Positions 32,554 through 40,687 of a stretch of 45,543 nucleotides of DNA are shown here, in pieces. The position numbers were made by a program, and so were the translations under genes. This DNA comes from UMGS1498 sp900552335 (GTDB lineage Bacteria; Bacillota_I; Bacilli_A; RF39; UBA660), in contig CABSFU010000009.1 of assembly GCA_902477075.1 (NCBI GenBank), forward strand, positions 1-45,543, given 5' to 3'. Below the pieces are notes generated by a model. That model was not told the origin of the DNA. It worked only from the letters and a program-made list of their open reading frames with translations, and searched no databases. Within the stretch, counting starts at the first letter, position 1. Every line of letters starts with the position of its first letter.

Positions 32554-33774
32554 ATGCGAATTGGCATTTTTACTGACACTTATCCACCCTATATTAATGG
32601 TGTATCGACAAGTATTTGTATGTTAGAAAAAGCTTTACGACAAAAAGGTCATCAAGTTTATATTGTTACAGTGAATACAGAAAATATGAAATATAAGTAT
32701 GAAAATGATGGTAAAATTATTCGTATTCCGGGCATTCCTATTGGTATATATGATTATCGATTAACTGGAATTTATCCTATTCGCGTCATTAATAAAATTA
32801 AAAAATGGAATTTAGATGTTATTCATTCTCATACTGAATTTGGGGTTGGAACATTTGCTAGAATTATAGCAAAACAATTTCATATTCCCCTTGTCCACAC
32901 TTATCATACTATGTATGAAGATTATGTACATTATATTACACATGGTTATTTTGATAAATCTAGTAAAAAATTAGTGGAATATTTTACCAAATTTTATTGC
33001 GACAAAACAGCCAGTGAATTAATTGTACCTAGTAAAAAAACTTACAATTTGTTTAAAGACAAATATAAATGTGATAAAAATATTTATATTGTTCCTACTG
33101 GAATGGATGTAGAAAATTTTAATAGGGATATTTTAGATATAAAAAAAATTCAATTGATAAAAAAACAATACAATATTGCAGAATCTGATTTTGTTATTTT
33201 GTTTGTAGGCAGATTGGCACAAGAAAAAAATATTGAGTTTTTATTAAATGCACAAGTCTCATTACAAAAAAAATATCCAGAATTGAAGCTACTAATTGTC
33301 GGTGATGGACCAGATCATGAAAAATATGAAAAAATAGTAAAGAAAAATAAACTAGTAGAAAAAATTATTTTTACAGGAGCTGTTCCACGAGATGAAATGC
33401 CTTATTATTATGCATTAGGAAATGTTTTCGTAACCGCAAGTCAATCAGAAACACAAGGATTAACAATTATTGAAGCAATGGCTTCTAATTTACCTGTGGT
33501 GGCAATTGATGATGAAAGTTTTTCTAACATTGTAGTATCTGGTTTAAATGGTTATCTATTTCAGAAAAAAAGTGATTATATAAAGGATATTTCTTTGTTA
33601 ATAGAAGATAAAACATCTTATATACAGATGTGTAAACAAGCTAAAATTACATCATTAGAACATTCTTTAAAGTATTATGCTGAAAAGCTATTAGATGTAT
33701 ATCGTATTGCTATAGCAAAAAAGAAAAAAGAAAGCTTTTTAAAAAAAATAGCAAACAAAATAAAGAGGGGATAA
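32554..33774 (+). CDS. GT4 glycosyltransferase, probable diacylglycerol glucosyltransferase
   Basis: This 406-residue GT-B fold enzyme starts one base after the previous stop. The N-terminal acceptor domain has MRIGIFTDTYPPYINGVSTS and HTYHTMYEDYVHY; the C-terminal donor domain has LFVGRLAQEKNIEFLL, LLIVGDGPDHE, the conserved TASQSETQGLTIIEAMA (EX7E-type) and GYLFQKK. The acceptor-site pattern is that of the alpha-monoglucosyl-diacylglycerol synthase group common in Firmicutes and Mollicutes, peripheral membrane enzymes that make glycolipid anchors. Its C-terminal basic helix (KKKKESFLKKIANKIKRG) would suit membrane binding. Exact sugar and acceptor are inferred. Confidence 0.8.
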   Translation: MRIGIFTDTYPPYINGVSTSICMLEKALRQKGHQVYIVTVNTENMKYKYENDGKIIRIPGIPIGIYDYRLTGIYPIRVINKIKKWNLDVIHSHTEFGVGTFARIIAKQFHIPLVHTYHTMYEDYVHYITHGYFDKSSKKLVEYFTKFYCDKTASELIVPSKKTYNLFKDKYKCDKNIYIVPTGMDVENFNRDILDIKKIQLIKKQYNIAESDFVILFVGRLAQEKNIEFLLNAQVSLQKKYPELKLLIVGDGPDHEKYEKIVKKNKLVEKIIFTGAVPRDEMPYYYALGNVFVTASQSETQGLTIIEAMASNLPVVAIDDESFSNIVVSGLNGYLFQKKSDYIKDISLLIEDKTSYIQMCKQAKITSLEHSLKYYAEKLLDVYRIAIAKKKKESFLKKIANKIKRG

Positions 33775-33775
33775 T

Positions 33776-34492
33776 GTGAAGTCATTTCTAATAGTGGCAA
33801 ATTTAAAAATGAATTTGTCAGCAAAACAACTAATACCATATTTAAATAAGATAAATTCTTATTCAAAAAACAATTTAGTTATTTGCCCAACCAGTATTTA
33901 TATTCCATATTTTTTAAAACATTCTTATAAGGTTGGTATTCAAAATATTTTTTATGAGAATGAGGGATCTTATACAGGAGAGATATCTCCTTTTCAAGCA
34001 TCTTCTATTGGTATTGAGTATGCTATTGTAGGACATAGTAATCGTAGAACTCTTTTTCATGAAACGGATTTAGAAATCCATAAAAAAATCATGAAATGTT
34101 TAGAAAATAAATTAAAGGTAGTTGTTTGTATAGGAGAAACATTAGAAGAAAAAAATATGATGAAAACGTCTAATGTATTAAAAAAGCAAATAATGATGGA
34201 TTTAAGAGGCATTCAAGATTTATCTAATGTTTATATTGCTTATGAACCAGTATGGGCAATTGGGAGTAAAAAAGTACCAAGTAATCAAGATATAAAAGAC
34301 ACGGTGAATTATATTAAAGAACTTGTGATGGAATTAAATCAATATGAAAATGTCAAAGTATTATACGGTGGTAGTATTGATGAGGAAAATATTGAGCTTA
34401 TCACTAAGATTTCCAATATAGATGGAATTCTACTTGGAAATAGTGCTTTAAATGCGGAACAATTATTAACCATTATGAAAAAATGTAAGTGA
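33776..34492 (+). CDS. tpiA: Divergent triosephosphate isomerase
   Basis: This 238-residue protein is slightly short for TIM (about 250) and starts at GTG 33776 after GAGGGG. Catalytic residues are kept: Lys11 in NLKMN (Trp usual before Lys is Leu), His87 in VGHSNRR, Glu157 in AYEPVWAIG. The almost invariant Glu of GHSERR is Asn89. The loop-6 segment reads GSKKVPS instead of GTGKxA. The phosphate-binding GG near 221 is Gly-Asn (LLGNSAL). The YGGS motif (197-200) is normal. It is last in the pgk-flippase-GT4-tpiA run. It could be an active but drifted TIM, or a paralogue if another copy exists elsewhere. Confidence 0.85.
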   Translation: MKSFLIVANLKMNLSAKQLIPYLNKINSYSKNNLVICPTSIYIPYFLKHSYKVGIQNIFYENEGSYTGEISPFQASSIGIEYAIVGHSNRRTLFHETDLEIHKKIMKCLENKLKVVVCIGETLEEKNMMKTSNVLKKQIMMDLRGIQDLSNVYIAYEPVWAIGSKKVPSNQDIKDTVNYIKELVMELNQYENVKVLYGGSIDEENIELITKISNIDGILLGNSALNAEQLLTIMKKCK

Positions 34493-34505
34493 TCCTTACA
34501 TTTTT
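34479..34505 (+). terminator. Terminator overlapping the tpiA stop
   Basis: Perfect 11-bp stem AAAAATGTAAG / CTTACATTTTT (34479-34489 / 34495-34505) with the TGA stop in the 5-base loop; the right arm ends in T's. Confidence 0.75.
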
Positions 34506-34524
34506 AATTTATTTAAAACAATCA

Positions 34525-34531
34525 TTCGACA
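34525..34531 (-). promoter_or_regulatory. Candidate 0A box upstream of spo0A
   Basis: TTCGACA on the plus strand is TGTCGAA on the minus strand, a perfect Spo0A-binding box (TGNCGAA). It lies about 44 bases before the -10 of the spo0A promoter, so autoregulation is plausible. Confidence 0.55.
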
Positions 34532-34574
34532 AAAGTTTACAAAATGTACTCTAGTATTTTAAAATGAATTGCGC

Positions 34575-34580
34575 TATAAT
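34575..34580 (+). promoter_or_regulatory. -10 element of the spo0A promoter
   Basis: Perfect TATAAT, 34 bases before ATG 34615, with no recognisable -35 at the expected place, as for an activator-dependent promoter. RBS GGAAAGGAAG follows. Confidence 0.55.
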
Positions 34581-34614
34581 AACAGCATGGTAGTACTACG
34601 GAAAGGAAGAAAGC

Positions 34615-35382
34615 ATGGAAGATATCAAAGTACTAATCATTGATGATAATACATCATTAATTGAAATGGTAAAAGAGTATTTTGCTGGTAGTAGTATTTG
34701 TATAAAATATGAAGCTTATAATGGGCTTGATGGAATGAATATATTAGAAAATAACCTAAACGATATTGATATTGTTTTATTAGATTTAATTATGCCAAAA
34801 AAAGACGGAATTTATGTCTTAGAAGAAATGAAAAAGAAAAACATTACCAAAAATGTTATAGTAGAAACTAGTTACAACGCAAGTGACGTAATTAGACAAG
34901 TTTCTGAATTTGGTGTTAGTTATTTTATATTAAAACCTTTCGATTTAGAAGATTTAGAAAAAAGAATGTATGAAGTGGTTCATAAAAATACCAAAAATAA
35001 AAATATTGACTTTACAACAAGTAACTTGCAATTATCCATCACAAAAGTTTTACATGAACTTGGTATACCATCTCATATAAAGGGATATCAATACATTCGA
35101 GAAGCAATTGGTATTATTTATAATAGACCAGAAATTATAGGAGGAATTACAAAAGAATTATATCCAGAATTAGCCAATAAATTTGATACAACCGTTTCTA
35201 GAGTAGAAAGAGCAATCCGTCATGCGATAGAAGTTAGTTGGAATAGAGGAAATTATTACTTGATGGAAGAGATATTTGGACATAGTGTAGATATTGATAA
35301 AGCAAAACCAACCAATTCAGAGTTTATGGTAACAATTGCAGATAAATTAAAACTAGAAGGAAATAAAATAGGAATTCATTAA
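34615..35382 (+). CDS. spo0A: Stage 0 sporulation response regulator Spo0A
   Basis: This 255-residue DNA-binding response regulator is the master switch of stationary-phase and sporulation programmes in Firmicutes. The receiver domain (1-120) has acidic Asp10/Asp11, phospho-acceptor Asp57 (IVLLDLIMPKKDG), Thr85 region and Lys107 (ILKPFD). The C-terminal effector domain (about 138-255) carries the Spo0A-specific LHELGIPSHIKGYQYIREAI, the recognition helix SRVERAIRHAIE and the closing PTNSEFMVTIADKL. All residues needed for phosphorylation and DNA binding appear intact. It is a single-gene unit with its own promoter, a 0A box upstream and a terminator after. Whether the organism sporulates cannot be told from this window. 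Confidence 0.96.
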   Translation: MEDIKVLIIDDNTSLIEMVKEYFAGSSICIKYEAYNGLDGMNILENNLNDIDIVLLDLIMPKKDGIYVLEEMKKKNITKNVIVETSYNASDVIRQVSEFGVSYFILKPFDLEDLEKRMYEVVHKNTKNKNIDFTTSNLQLSITKVLHELGIPSHIKGYQYIREAIGIIYNRPEIIGGITKELYPELANKFDTTVSRVERAIRHAIEVSWNRGNYYLMEEIFGHSVDIDKAKPTNSEFMVTIADKLKLEGNKIGIH

Positions 35383-35406
35383 GGCGTTAAAATGTAACGC
35401 TTTTTT
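35383..35406 (+). terminator. Terminator after spo0A
   Basis: GCGTTA / TAACGC stem (35384-35389 / 35395-35400), 5-base loop, six T's; starts one base after the stop codon. Confidence 0.88.
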
Positions 35407-35436
35407 GTTTACTAAAAAATTTTCACTTTTTAACTA

Positions 35437-35465
35437 TTTCAAAAAAATAGCATCTATGATATAAT
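35437..35465 (+). promoter_or_regulatory. Promoter of cdaA-cdaR
   Basis: TATAAT (35460-35465) with an extended TGA before it; the weak -35 TTTCAA (35437-35442) is at 17 bases. RBS GAGGAGG precedes ATG 35491. Confidence 0.65.
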
Positions 35466-35490
35466 CAATTCGTAGAATGAGGAGGTTATT

Positions 35491-36315
35491 ATGACATTTG
35501 ATAGTATAATTAGTTTATTAACCAAATTATTGGATGTATTATTAGTGTGGCTAGTACTATACTATATTTTAAAAAATTTAAGAAAAAATGTAAAAATGGT
35601 TCTAATATTTAAAGGAATATTAATTTTAATCGTATTAAAGTTAATTAGTGACATCTTTGATTTAGTAACCATTGGGTATTTACTAGACTATGTAATTACT
35701 TGGGGACCACTTGCTTTAATTGTTATTTTTCAACCTGAAATTAGAAATGTATTAGAGTATTTAGGTAGAAGTCAATTATTAGGTCGTCATAAAGTGTTAA
35801 CAGTAGATGAACGTGAAAAAGTAGTTTATGAAATTGTAAATGCTATGGAAGTGTTAAAAAAAGAAAGAATTGGGGCTTTAATGGTTATTGAAAGAGATAA
35901 TTCTTTAAGTGACTATATTGAAAGATCAAAGAAAATATATGCAGATATTTCTTCTGATTTGTTAGTAGCTATTTTCTTTCCAAACAATCCATTACATGAT
36001 GGTGGTGTTATTATTCAAGGAGATAAAATTACCAGTGCTGGTGCTGTTTTCCCAACAAGCGATAGTTTGAAAATTAGCAAGCGTTTAGGAACTAGACATA
36101 GAGCAGCTCTTGGTATATCAGAAACCGGCGATTGTATTGCTCTAGTTGTTTCAGAAGAAACAGGAAGATTATCGATTGCGATGAATGGAGAATTAAACTA
36201 TAACTTAACTTTGGATGAAGTAAAAATGATTCTTCTAGAAGAACTACGTCCTAAAAAATCTATTCTAATAGATGAGGAGGAAGAAACAGATGAAGAAAAT
36301 AATAAAGGCAATTAG
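35491..36315 (+). CDS. cdaA: Diadenylate cyclase CdaA
   Basis: This 274-residue membrane enzyme makes c-di-AMP from two ATP. Three membrane helices occupy about residues 5-85, then the DAC domain: PLHDGG with Asp170 (the DGA motif, here DGG) and the GTRHRAALG motif (200-208). The strand SEETGRLSIAMNGEL is also typical. c-di-AMP controls potassium, osmolyte and wall homeostasis in Firmicutes. The gene overlaps the cdaR start by 26 bases. The usual third gene glmM does not follow within the window. Confidence 0.95.
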   Translation: MTFDSIISLLTKLLDVLLVWLVLYYILKNLRKNVKMVLIFKGILILIVLKLISDIFDLVTIGYLLDYVITWGPLALIVIFQPEIRNVLEYLGRSQLLGRHKVLTVDEREKVVYEIVNAMEVLKKERIGALMVIERDNSLSDYIERSKKIYADISSDLLVAIFFPNNPLHDGGVIIQGDKITSAGAVFPTSDSLKISKRLGTRHRAALGISETGDCIALVVSEETGRLSIAMNGELNYNLTLDEVKMILLEELRPKKSILIDEEEETDEENNKGN

Positions 36316-37645
36316 TATTTTTTGCAAAAATGTGATTAGATTAATTGATCAAAAAATAGTAGTACCGATTACTAAATTAATTGTTTTAATCACATCGAAA
36401 TTTAGTAGTTCCAGTCGTTTTATTGAAAATTGGTTAACCAAAAAGAATACACTATTATTTATTTCTTTATTTTTAGCCATTACTTTATTTATTGTAATTG
36501 ACCAAAAAATCTTAGTATTTACAGATAACACAGCAGAGGTTTTAAAAAATCAACCAGTAGATATCATTTATAATGAAGAAGCCTATGTAGTAGAAGGATT
36601 ACCTGAAACAGTAGATATTACTTTAATCGGTAGTAAAACCGATTTATATATTGCAAAACAATCTTCTTCTCAAAAAGTAACAGTAGATCTAAGTGGATTA
36701 AAACCAGGTACTCATAAAGTTAATATTACTTATTCACAAAATGCAGGGAATATTGAATATATGGTAAATCCTAGTGTAGCAACTGTTATTATTTCACAAA
36801 AAGTATCTGAAACAAGAACTTTATCTGTAGACATTATAAATAAAGATAAATTAGACTCTACTTTAACAATTAAAAATATTAACTATGATACGGATAAAAT
36901 TGTTATAAAAGGTTCTGAAAAAACATTGAAAAAAGTAGCAACTGTAAAAGCATTAGTAAATGTAAATGATATTGTATCTCAACAAGTTGGAATAACAACC
37001 GTTAAAGATGTTCCACTTATTGCGTATGATGAAAATGGAAATGTGGTGGACGTAGAAATTGTTCCACAAAAAATAGATGTAGAGTTAGAAATTGCCTCAC
37101 CTAGCAAGGAAGTTCCAATTAAAGTAATTCCAAAAGGTGAAGTATCCTTCGGTCTTGCTATTAGCTCTATGAATGTTAGTGAAACAAAAGTAACCGTTTA
37201 TGGTGATGAAGAAACATTAGCTTCTTTAACATCTATTCCAGTAGAAATTGATGTAAATGGTTTGCAAGAAAATAAAGAATACAAAGTAGAACTATCAAAA
37301 CCAGTTGGCATTAATTCTTTATCTGTTAATAATGTGACAGTTACAGTTGGACTTGGCGAAATATCTTCTAAAGACATTTCAGGAGTTGGTATTACACCGA
37401 TGAATTTAGGAGATAATTATAAAGCTCAATCAGTTAGTGAAGCAGCTGCAACCGTAACCGTAAATGTGAAGGGTGTTCGTAATGTTATCGATAACATATC
37501 TTCTTCAGATATCAAAGCTTATGTAGATTTATCTGGATTAACAGAAGGTGAACACGAGGCAGATGTATTAGTAGAAGGAAATGATTCTAGGGTAACGTAT
37601 ACTTCTAAAACAAAGAAAGTAAAAATTATAATATCAAAAAAATAA
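36290..37645 (+). CDS. cdaR: YbbR-domain regulator CdaR
   Basis: This 451-residue protein starts at ATG 36290, nine bases after AGGAGG; an earlier in-frame ATG at 36272 precedes the RBS. One membrane helix (about 53-71, LLFISLFLAITLFIVIDQKI) is followed by four YbbR-type repeats outside the membrane, each with a VDLSGLxxGxH or similar motif (TVDLSGLKPGTHKVNI, EIDVNGLQENKEYKV, YVDLSGLTEGEHEADV). CdaR binds CdaA and tunes its activity. Its last codons lie in a shared terminator facing the convergent DUF378 gene. Confidence 0.92.
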   Translation: MKKIIKAISIFCKNVIRLIDQKIVVPITKLIVLITSKFSSSSRFIENWLTKKNTLLFISLFLAITLFIVIDQKILVFTDNTAEVLKNQPVDIIYNEEAYVVEGLPETVDITLIGSKTDLYIAKQSSSQKVTVDLSGLKPGTHKVNITYSQNAGNIEYMVNPSVATVIISQKVSETRTLSVDIINKDKLDSTLTIKNINYDTDKIVIKGSEKTLKKVATVKALVNVNDIVSQQVGITTVKDVPLIAYDENGNVVDVEIVPQKIDVELEIASPSKEVPIKVIPKGEVSFGLAISSMNVSETKVTVYGDEETLASLTSIPVEIDVNGLQENKEYKVELSKPVGINSLSVNNVTVTVGLGEISSKDISGVGITPMNLGDNYKAQSVSEAAATVTVNVKGVRNVIDNISSSDIKAYVDLSGLTEGEHEADVLVEGNDSRVTYTSKTKKVKIIISKK

Positions 37646-37668
37646 CTTTAAAAACTAAAGTTATTTTT
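37638..37668. terminator. Bidirectional terminator between cdaR and the DUF378 gene
   Basis: 10-bp core AATAACTTTA / TAAAGTTATT (37641-37650 / 37656-37665), extended by A's on the left and T's on the right; it contains the stop codons of both convergent genes. Confidence 0.85.
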
Positions 37669-37858
37669 CTATATGATCAAATAAAAGTCCAATATTAACT
37701 AATGCACATATACCTACAATAATATAAATAATTCTAGGTATAATAAGCATATTGCTAAATAATGATTCTAATGGATTATAGTTAAACAAACCAATAATTC
37801 CCCATAATATTCCGCCAATAATAGTAAAAATAAGCGCTATTTTTTGTAATGCTTCCAT
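37661..37858 (-). CDS. DUF378 (YuzA-like) two-helix membrane protein
   Basis: This 65-residue protein has two membrane helices. The pattern KIALIFTIIGGILWGIIGLF followed by LFSNMLIIPRIIYIIVGICAL matches DUF378, a widespread small family with no assigned function. RBS GGAG on the minus strand precedes ATG. It is monocistronic and divergent from the lipoprotein gene, convergent with cdaR. Confidence 0.85.
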   Translation of the reverse strand: MEALQKIALIFTIIGGILWGIIGLFNYNPLESLFSNMLIIPRIIYIIVGICALVNIGLLFDHIEK

Positions 37859-37872
37859 AAAAACTCCTTTCT

Positions 37873-37900
37873 ATATTACATAAGATGAACAAAAAGTAAA
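37873..37900 (-). promoter_or_regulatory. Candidate promoter of the DUF378 gene
   Basis: On the minus strand TTTACT (37900-37895), a 16-base spacer and TAATAT (37878-37873) precede the RBS. Confidence 0.45.
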
Positions 37901-37906
37901 AAAATA

Positions 37907-37935
37907 TTCATATTGCCTATCAAAAACCGTATAAT
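37907..37935 (+). promoter_or_regulatory. Promoter of the lipoprotein gene
   Basis: TTCATA (37907-37912), 17-base spacer, TATAAT (37930-37935), upstream of RBS GGGGTGA (37953-37959). Confidence 0.6.
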
Positions 37936-37964
37936 TAAGTGAAGTTAATGATGGGGTGAAAAAA

Positions 37965-38951
37965 ATGAAAAAGAAAATTATATCTCTTGCCTTATTAATT
38001 TTTTTAGCAACTGGTTGTTTTAAAAAAGGCAATGAAGATATCATCAACAGTTTAAACAAAAAAATTGATGGAATAGAAACTTATTATATTAAGGGAGAAT
38101 TAGAAATCATTAATAATGAAGATAGTTATCTCTATAATGTAGAAGTAGCTTATCAAAAAGAAGATAAATTTAAAGTAGATCTAGTTAATAAAACCAACAA
38201 TCATGAACAAATTATTTTGAAAAATAGTGAAGGCGTTTATTTGCTAACACCATCTTTGAATAAAAGTTTTAAATTTCAAAGTGATTGGCCATACAATAAT
38301 TCTCAAATTTATTTACTACAGACTCTTTTAAAAGATATCAAAAATGATGAAGAAAAATTAGTAGAACAAGTAGATGGTGGTTATAAAATAACAACCAGTG
38401 TTAATTATTCTAATAACCACAATTTAGTAAAACAACACATCTATGTAGATGATAAAGCTAATATCACGAAAGTAGAAATAGTAGATAGTAATGATATTGT
38501 TAAAATGAAAATGAATTTTGAAAAAATTGATTTATCAGCTACTTACAAAAATGATTATTTTGATTTAAATGCTAATATGAAGAACGCAGAAACAGCCACA
38601 ACATCCAAAGAAATAGAAGATGTTATTTATCCTATGCATGTTCCAGCTAATACTTATTTAAAAAGTCAAGATACTATAAATTTAGATGATGGCGAAAGAA
38701 TTATTTTAACATTTGCTGGCGAAAGTCCATTTACCATCATAGAACAAACAGTAACCGTAACAGATGACTATGAAATGACTACTGTATATGGTGATCCAGA
38801 ATTATTAGTAGATACTATAGGAAGTGTTACTACAAATTCGGTAAGTTTTATTAGTAATGGGATAGAATACTACGCTGTTTCAGAAGTATTAGATCAGAAT
38901 CAATTATTAGAAGTAGCAAAATCTATTAGTGTACTTCCAGTTGGAAAATAG
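37965..38951 (+). CDS. LolA/GerS-like lipoprotein
   Basis: This 328-residue protein starts at ATG 37965; an in-frame GTG at 37956 lies inside the RBS. The signal peptide ends in a lipobox LATGC (Cys18), so it is a lipid-anchored surface protein. Residues 30-215 have the LolA/LppX/GerS-type lipid-binding fold pattern (IETYYIKGELEI, YLYNVEVAYQKEDKFKVDLVN, IILKNSEGVYLLTPSLNKSFKF). The last 95 residues (MHVPANTYLKS to ISVLPVGK) look like a DUF4367-type add-on. In Clostridia a similar lipoprotein, GerS, acts in spore cortex processing; in this non-diderm context a LolA role is unlikely. Assignment at fold level only. Confidence 0.7.
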   Translation: MKKKIISLALLIFLATGCFKKGNEDIINSLNKKIDGIETYYIKGELEIINNEDSYLYNVEVAYQKEDKFKVDLVNKTNNHEQIILKNSEGVYLLTPSLNKSFKFQSDWPYNNSQIYLLQTLLKDIKNDEEKLVEQVDGGYKITTSVNYSNNHNLVKQHIYVDDKANITKVEIVDSNDIVKMKMNFEKIDLSATYKNDYFDLNANMKNAETATTSKEIEDVIYPMHVPANTYLKSQDTINLDDGERIILTFAGESPFTIIEQTVTVTDDYEMTTVYGDPELLVDTIGSVTTNSVSFISNGIEYYAVSEVLDQNQLLEVAKSISVLPVGK

Positions 38952-38971
38952 ATGAAAAATCTATTTTTTTT
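38945..38971 (+). terminator. Terminator overlapping the lipoprotein stop
   Basis: Stem AAAATAGAT / ATCTATTTT (38945-38953 / 38959-38967) around GAAAA, continuing in T's; the TAG stop lies in the left arm. Confidence 0.82.
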
Positions 38972-38984
38972 CTTGAAACAATGT

Positions 38985-38990
38985 TATAAT
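38985..38990 (+). promoter_or_regulatory. Extended -10 promoter of 39023-39493 genes
   Basis: TATAAT with TGT directly upstream; no good -35. It lies between the terminator and RBS AGAGGAGG (39007-39014). Confidence 0.55.
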
Positions 38991-39022
38991 ATTATTGTTT
39001 GATAACAGAGGAGGATTTATAC

Positions 39023-39484
39023 ATGGAAAGTGAATATAAAATAGAAAATTTAATTAAAATCATCATTATTGTTCTTTTAATAGCTGGTATATTTTATGGA
39101 TTAACAATATTGATTACTAAAAACAAAAAAAATACATCTAGTAGCACAGACAATACAACAAATACAGATATTCAATATACTGAAATTTTACTTGGGTCTT
39201 TATACAATCAAAAAGAAAATGAATATTATGTGTTAGTGGAAACAGAAAGTGATTATTTAACACTAAGTAGTATTGTAAATACTTATCATAAAAAAGCAGA
39301 AGCAATTAAACTATATATTAGTAATTTAGATGATGCTATGAATAAAAAATATAAAGGTGAAACAAGCAACTTTGAAAATCAATATCCAACTTTTTCAAAA
39401 TCTACTCTATTAAAAATTGCGAATGGTGAGATAGTAGAACATATAGAAGGAACTAGTGATATTCAGAAAAAATTAGCAGAATAG
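39023..39484 (+). CDS. Membrane-anchored protein of unknown function, upstream of the S41 protease
   Basis: This 153-residue protein starts at ATG 39023, eight bases after AGAGGAGG; an in-frame TTG at 38999 is before the RBS. It has one N-terminal membrane helix (about 12-30) and a Ser/Thr/Asn linker (KKNTSSSTDNTTNTD). A soluble domain follows (YTEILLGSLYNQKENEYYVLVE, a Lys-rich helix near 90, then FENQYPTFSKSTLLKIANGEIV). I do not recognise a family; the domain resembles thioredoxin-like or redox-partner small domains only loosely. It is co-transcribed with the CtpB-like protease 8 bases downstream, which could be a functional partner. Confidence 0.7.
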   Translation: MESEYKIENLIKIIIIVLLIAGIFYGLTILITKNKKNTSSSTDNTTNTDIQYTEILLGSLYNQKENEYYVLVETESDYLTLSSIVNTYHKKAEAIKLYISNLDDAMNKKYKGETSNFENQYPTFSKSTLLKIANGEIVEHIEGTSDIQKKLAE

Positions 39485-39492
39485 GTGATAAA

Positions 39493-40674
39493 ATGAAAAA
39501 AAATTTTAATTATAAAGAAGTAATTTTTTTAGTCATATTAACTTGTGTAGTTAGTCTTTGGATGGGAAATGCAATTAAGCTAAACAAAATAGAGCCTAAA
39601 ACAGAATCAGATGATTATTTAAAAGAATTTGAAGAAAACTACCAATATATATTAGATAATTATTACGACGAAGTAAATAAAGAAGCAATTATAAAAGGTG
39701 CTATCAGTGGAATGGTAAATGCCCTTGGTGATGACTATTCGGTAGCTATTAACGATGAGAGCAGCAATAATTTCAATACAAGATTAACAGGAAGTTATAG
39801 TGGAATTGGAATTGAAATAGTTAATGATAATAATTACAATATTATTATTAGTGATGTTTTTGAGGATACACCGGCTGCAAAAGCAGGATTAAAGGTGATG
39901 GATGTTATTTTATCTATAGATGATGTTGATTTTTCCAATAAAAAGACAAGTGAATTAACCGACTATATAAAAGAAAGTAATAAAGAAAAATATATAATCA
40001 AAGTCAAAAGAGGAACAGAAGAACTTAGTTTTGAAATCGAAAGACAACTTATTCAAATTAAATCTATTTATTCAGAGCTAAAAGAAATAGATGATCATAA
40101 AATAGGGTATATCTATATATCTGTGTTTGCTAGTAATACTGCCGATCAATTTAAAGCTGCTGTAGAATCATTAGAAAAACAGGGAATGGATTCTTTAATA
40201 ATTGATGTACGCTATAATACAGGGGGTCACTTAACGAGTGCTGTTGAGATTTTATCTTATTTATTAAGTTCCGACAAAGTAATTTATCAAATAGAAAGTA
40301 AAGGTATTACAACGAAATATTATTCAAAGGGATCTGAAACCAAAACATATCCAATCGTAGTATTACAAAATAAAAACAGTGCTTCAGCTTCTGAACTTTT
40401 AAGTGCAGCCTTAAAAGAAGAATATGGTGCAACGATAATAGGAGAAGTTAGTTATGGTAAAGGCACTGTTCAAGAATTGGTAACTTTAACAGATGGAACT
40501 CAGTATAAGTTTACAACCAAAAAATGGTTAACTCCAAAAGGCAACTGGATTAATGGCGTTGGTGTATCTGTAGATATAGAAGAAGCTTTATCAAAAGAGT
40601 ATGAGAATAATCCAACAGAAGAAAATGATAATCAATTACAGAGAGCTGTTCAATATTTAAAAGAAACTGATTAA
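39493..40674 (+). CDS. CtpB-like S41 carboxyl-terminal processing protease
   Basis: This 393-residue membrane-anchored serine protease has an N-terminal helix (about 9-26). A PDZ domain lies near 95-180 (GSYSGIGIEI, DTPAAKAGLKVMDVILSIDD). The S41 catalytic domain has the nucleophile region NKNSASASELL and, downstream, the general-base Lys region SYGKGTVQELVTL. RYNTGGHLTSAVEI forms the usual loop before it. There is no C-terminal peptidoglycan-binding domain as found in many Bacillus CtpA/B, so it is shorter than those. CtpB acts in sporulation signalling in Bacillus; general surface-protein turnover is an alternative here. Confidence 0.9.
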   Translation: MKKNFNYKEVIFLVILTCVVSLWMGNAIKLNKIEPKTESDDYLKEFEENYQYILDNYYDEVNKEAIIKGAISGMVNALGDDYSVAINDESSNNFNTRLTGSYSGIGIEIVNDNNYNIIISDVFEDTPAAKAGLKVMDVILSIDDVDFSNKKTSELTDYIKESNKEKYIIKVKRGTEELSFEIERQLIQIKSIYSELKEIDDHKIGYIYISVFASNTADQFKAAVESLEKQGMDSLIIDVRYNTGGHLTSAVEILSYLLSSDKVIYQIESKGITTKYYSKGSETKTYPIVVLQNKNSASASELLSAALKEEYGATIIGEVSYGKGTVQELVTLTDGTQYKFTTKKWLTPKGNWINGVGVSVDIEEALSKEYENNPTEENDNQLQRAVQYLKETD

Positions 40675-40687
40675 TTCAGTTTCTTTT
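40659..40687 (+). terminator. Terminator overlapping the S41 protease stop
   Basis: Perfect 12-bp stem AAAAGAAACTGA / TCAGTTTCTTTT (40659-40670 / 40676-40687), loop TTAAT containing part of the stop codon. Confidence 0.75.

Noticed and set aside
37965..38951. True LolA (outer-membrane lipoprotein carrier)
   Set aside because: The protein is itself a lipoprotein in an apparently single-membrane organism; only the fold-level likeness is kept.
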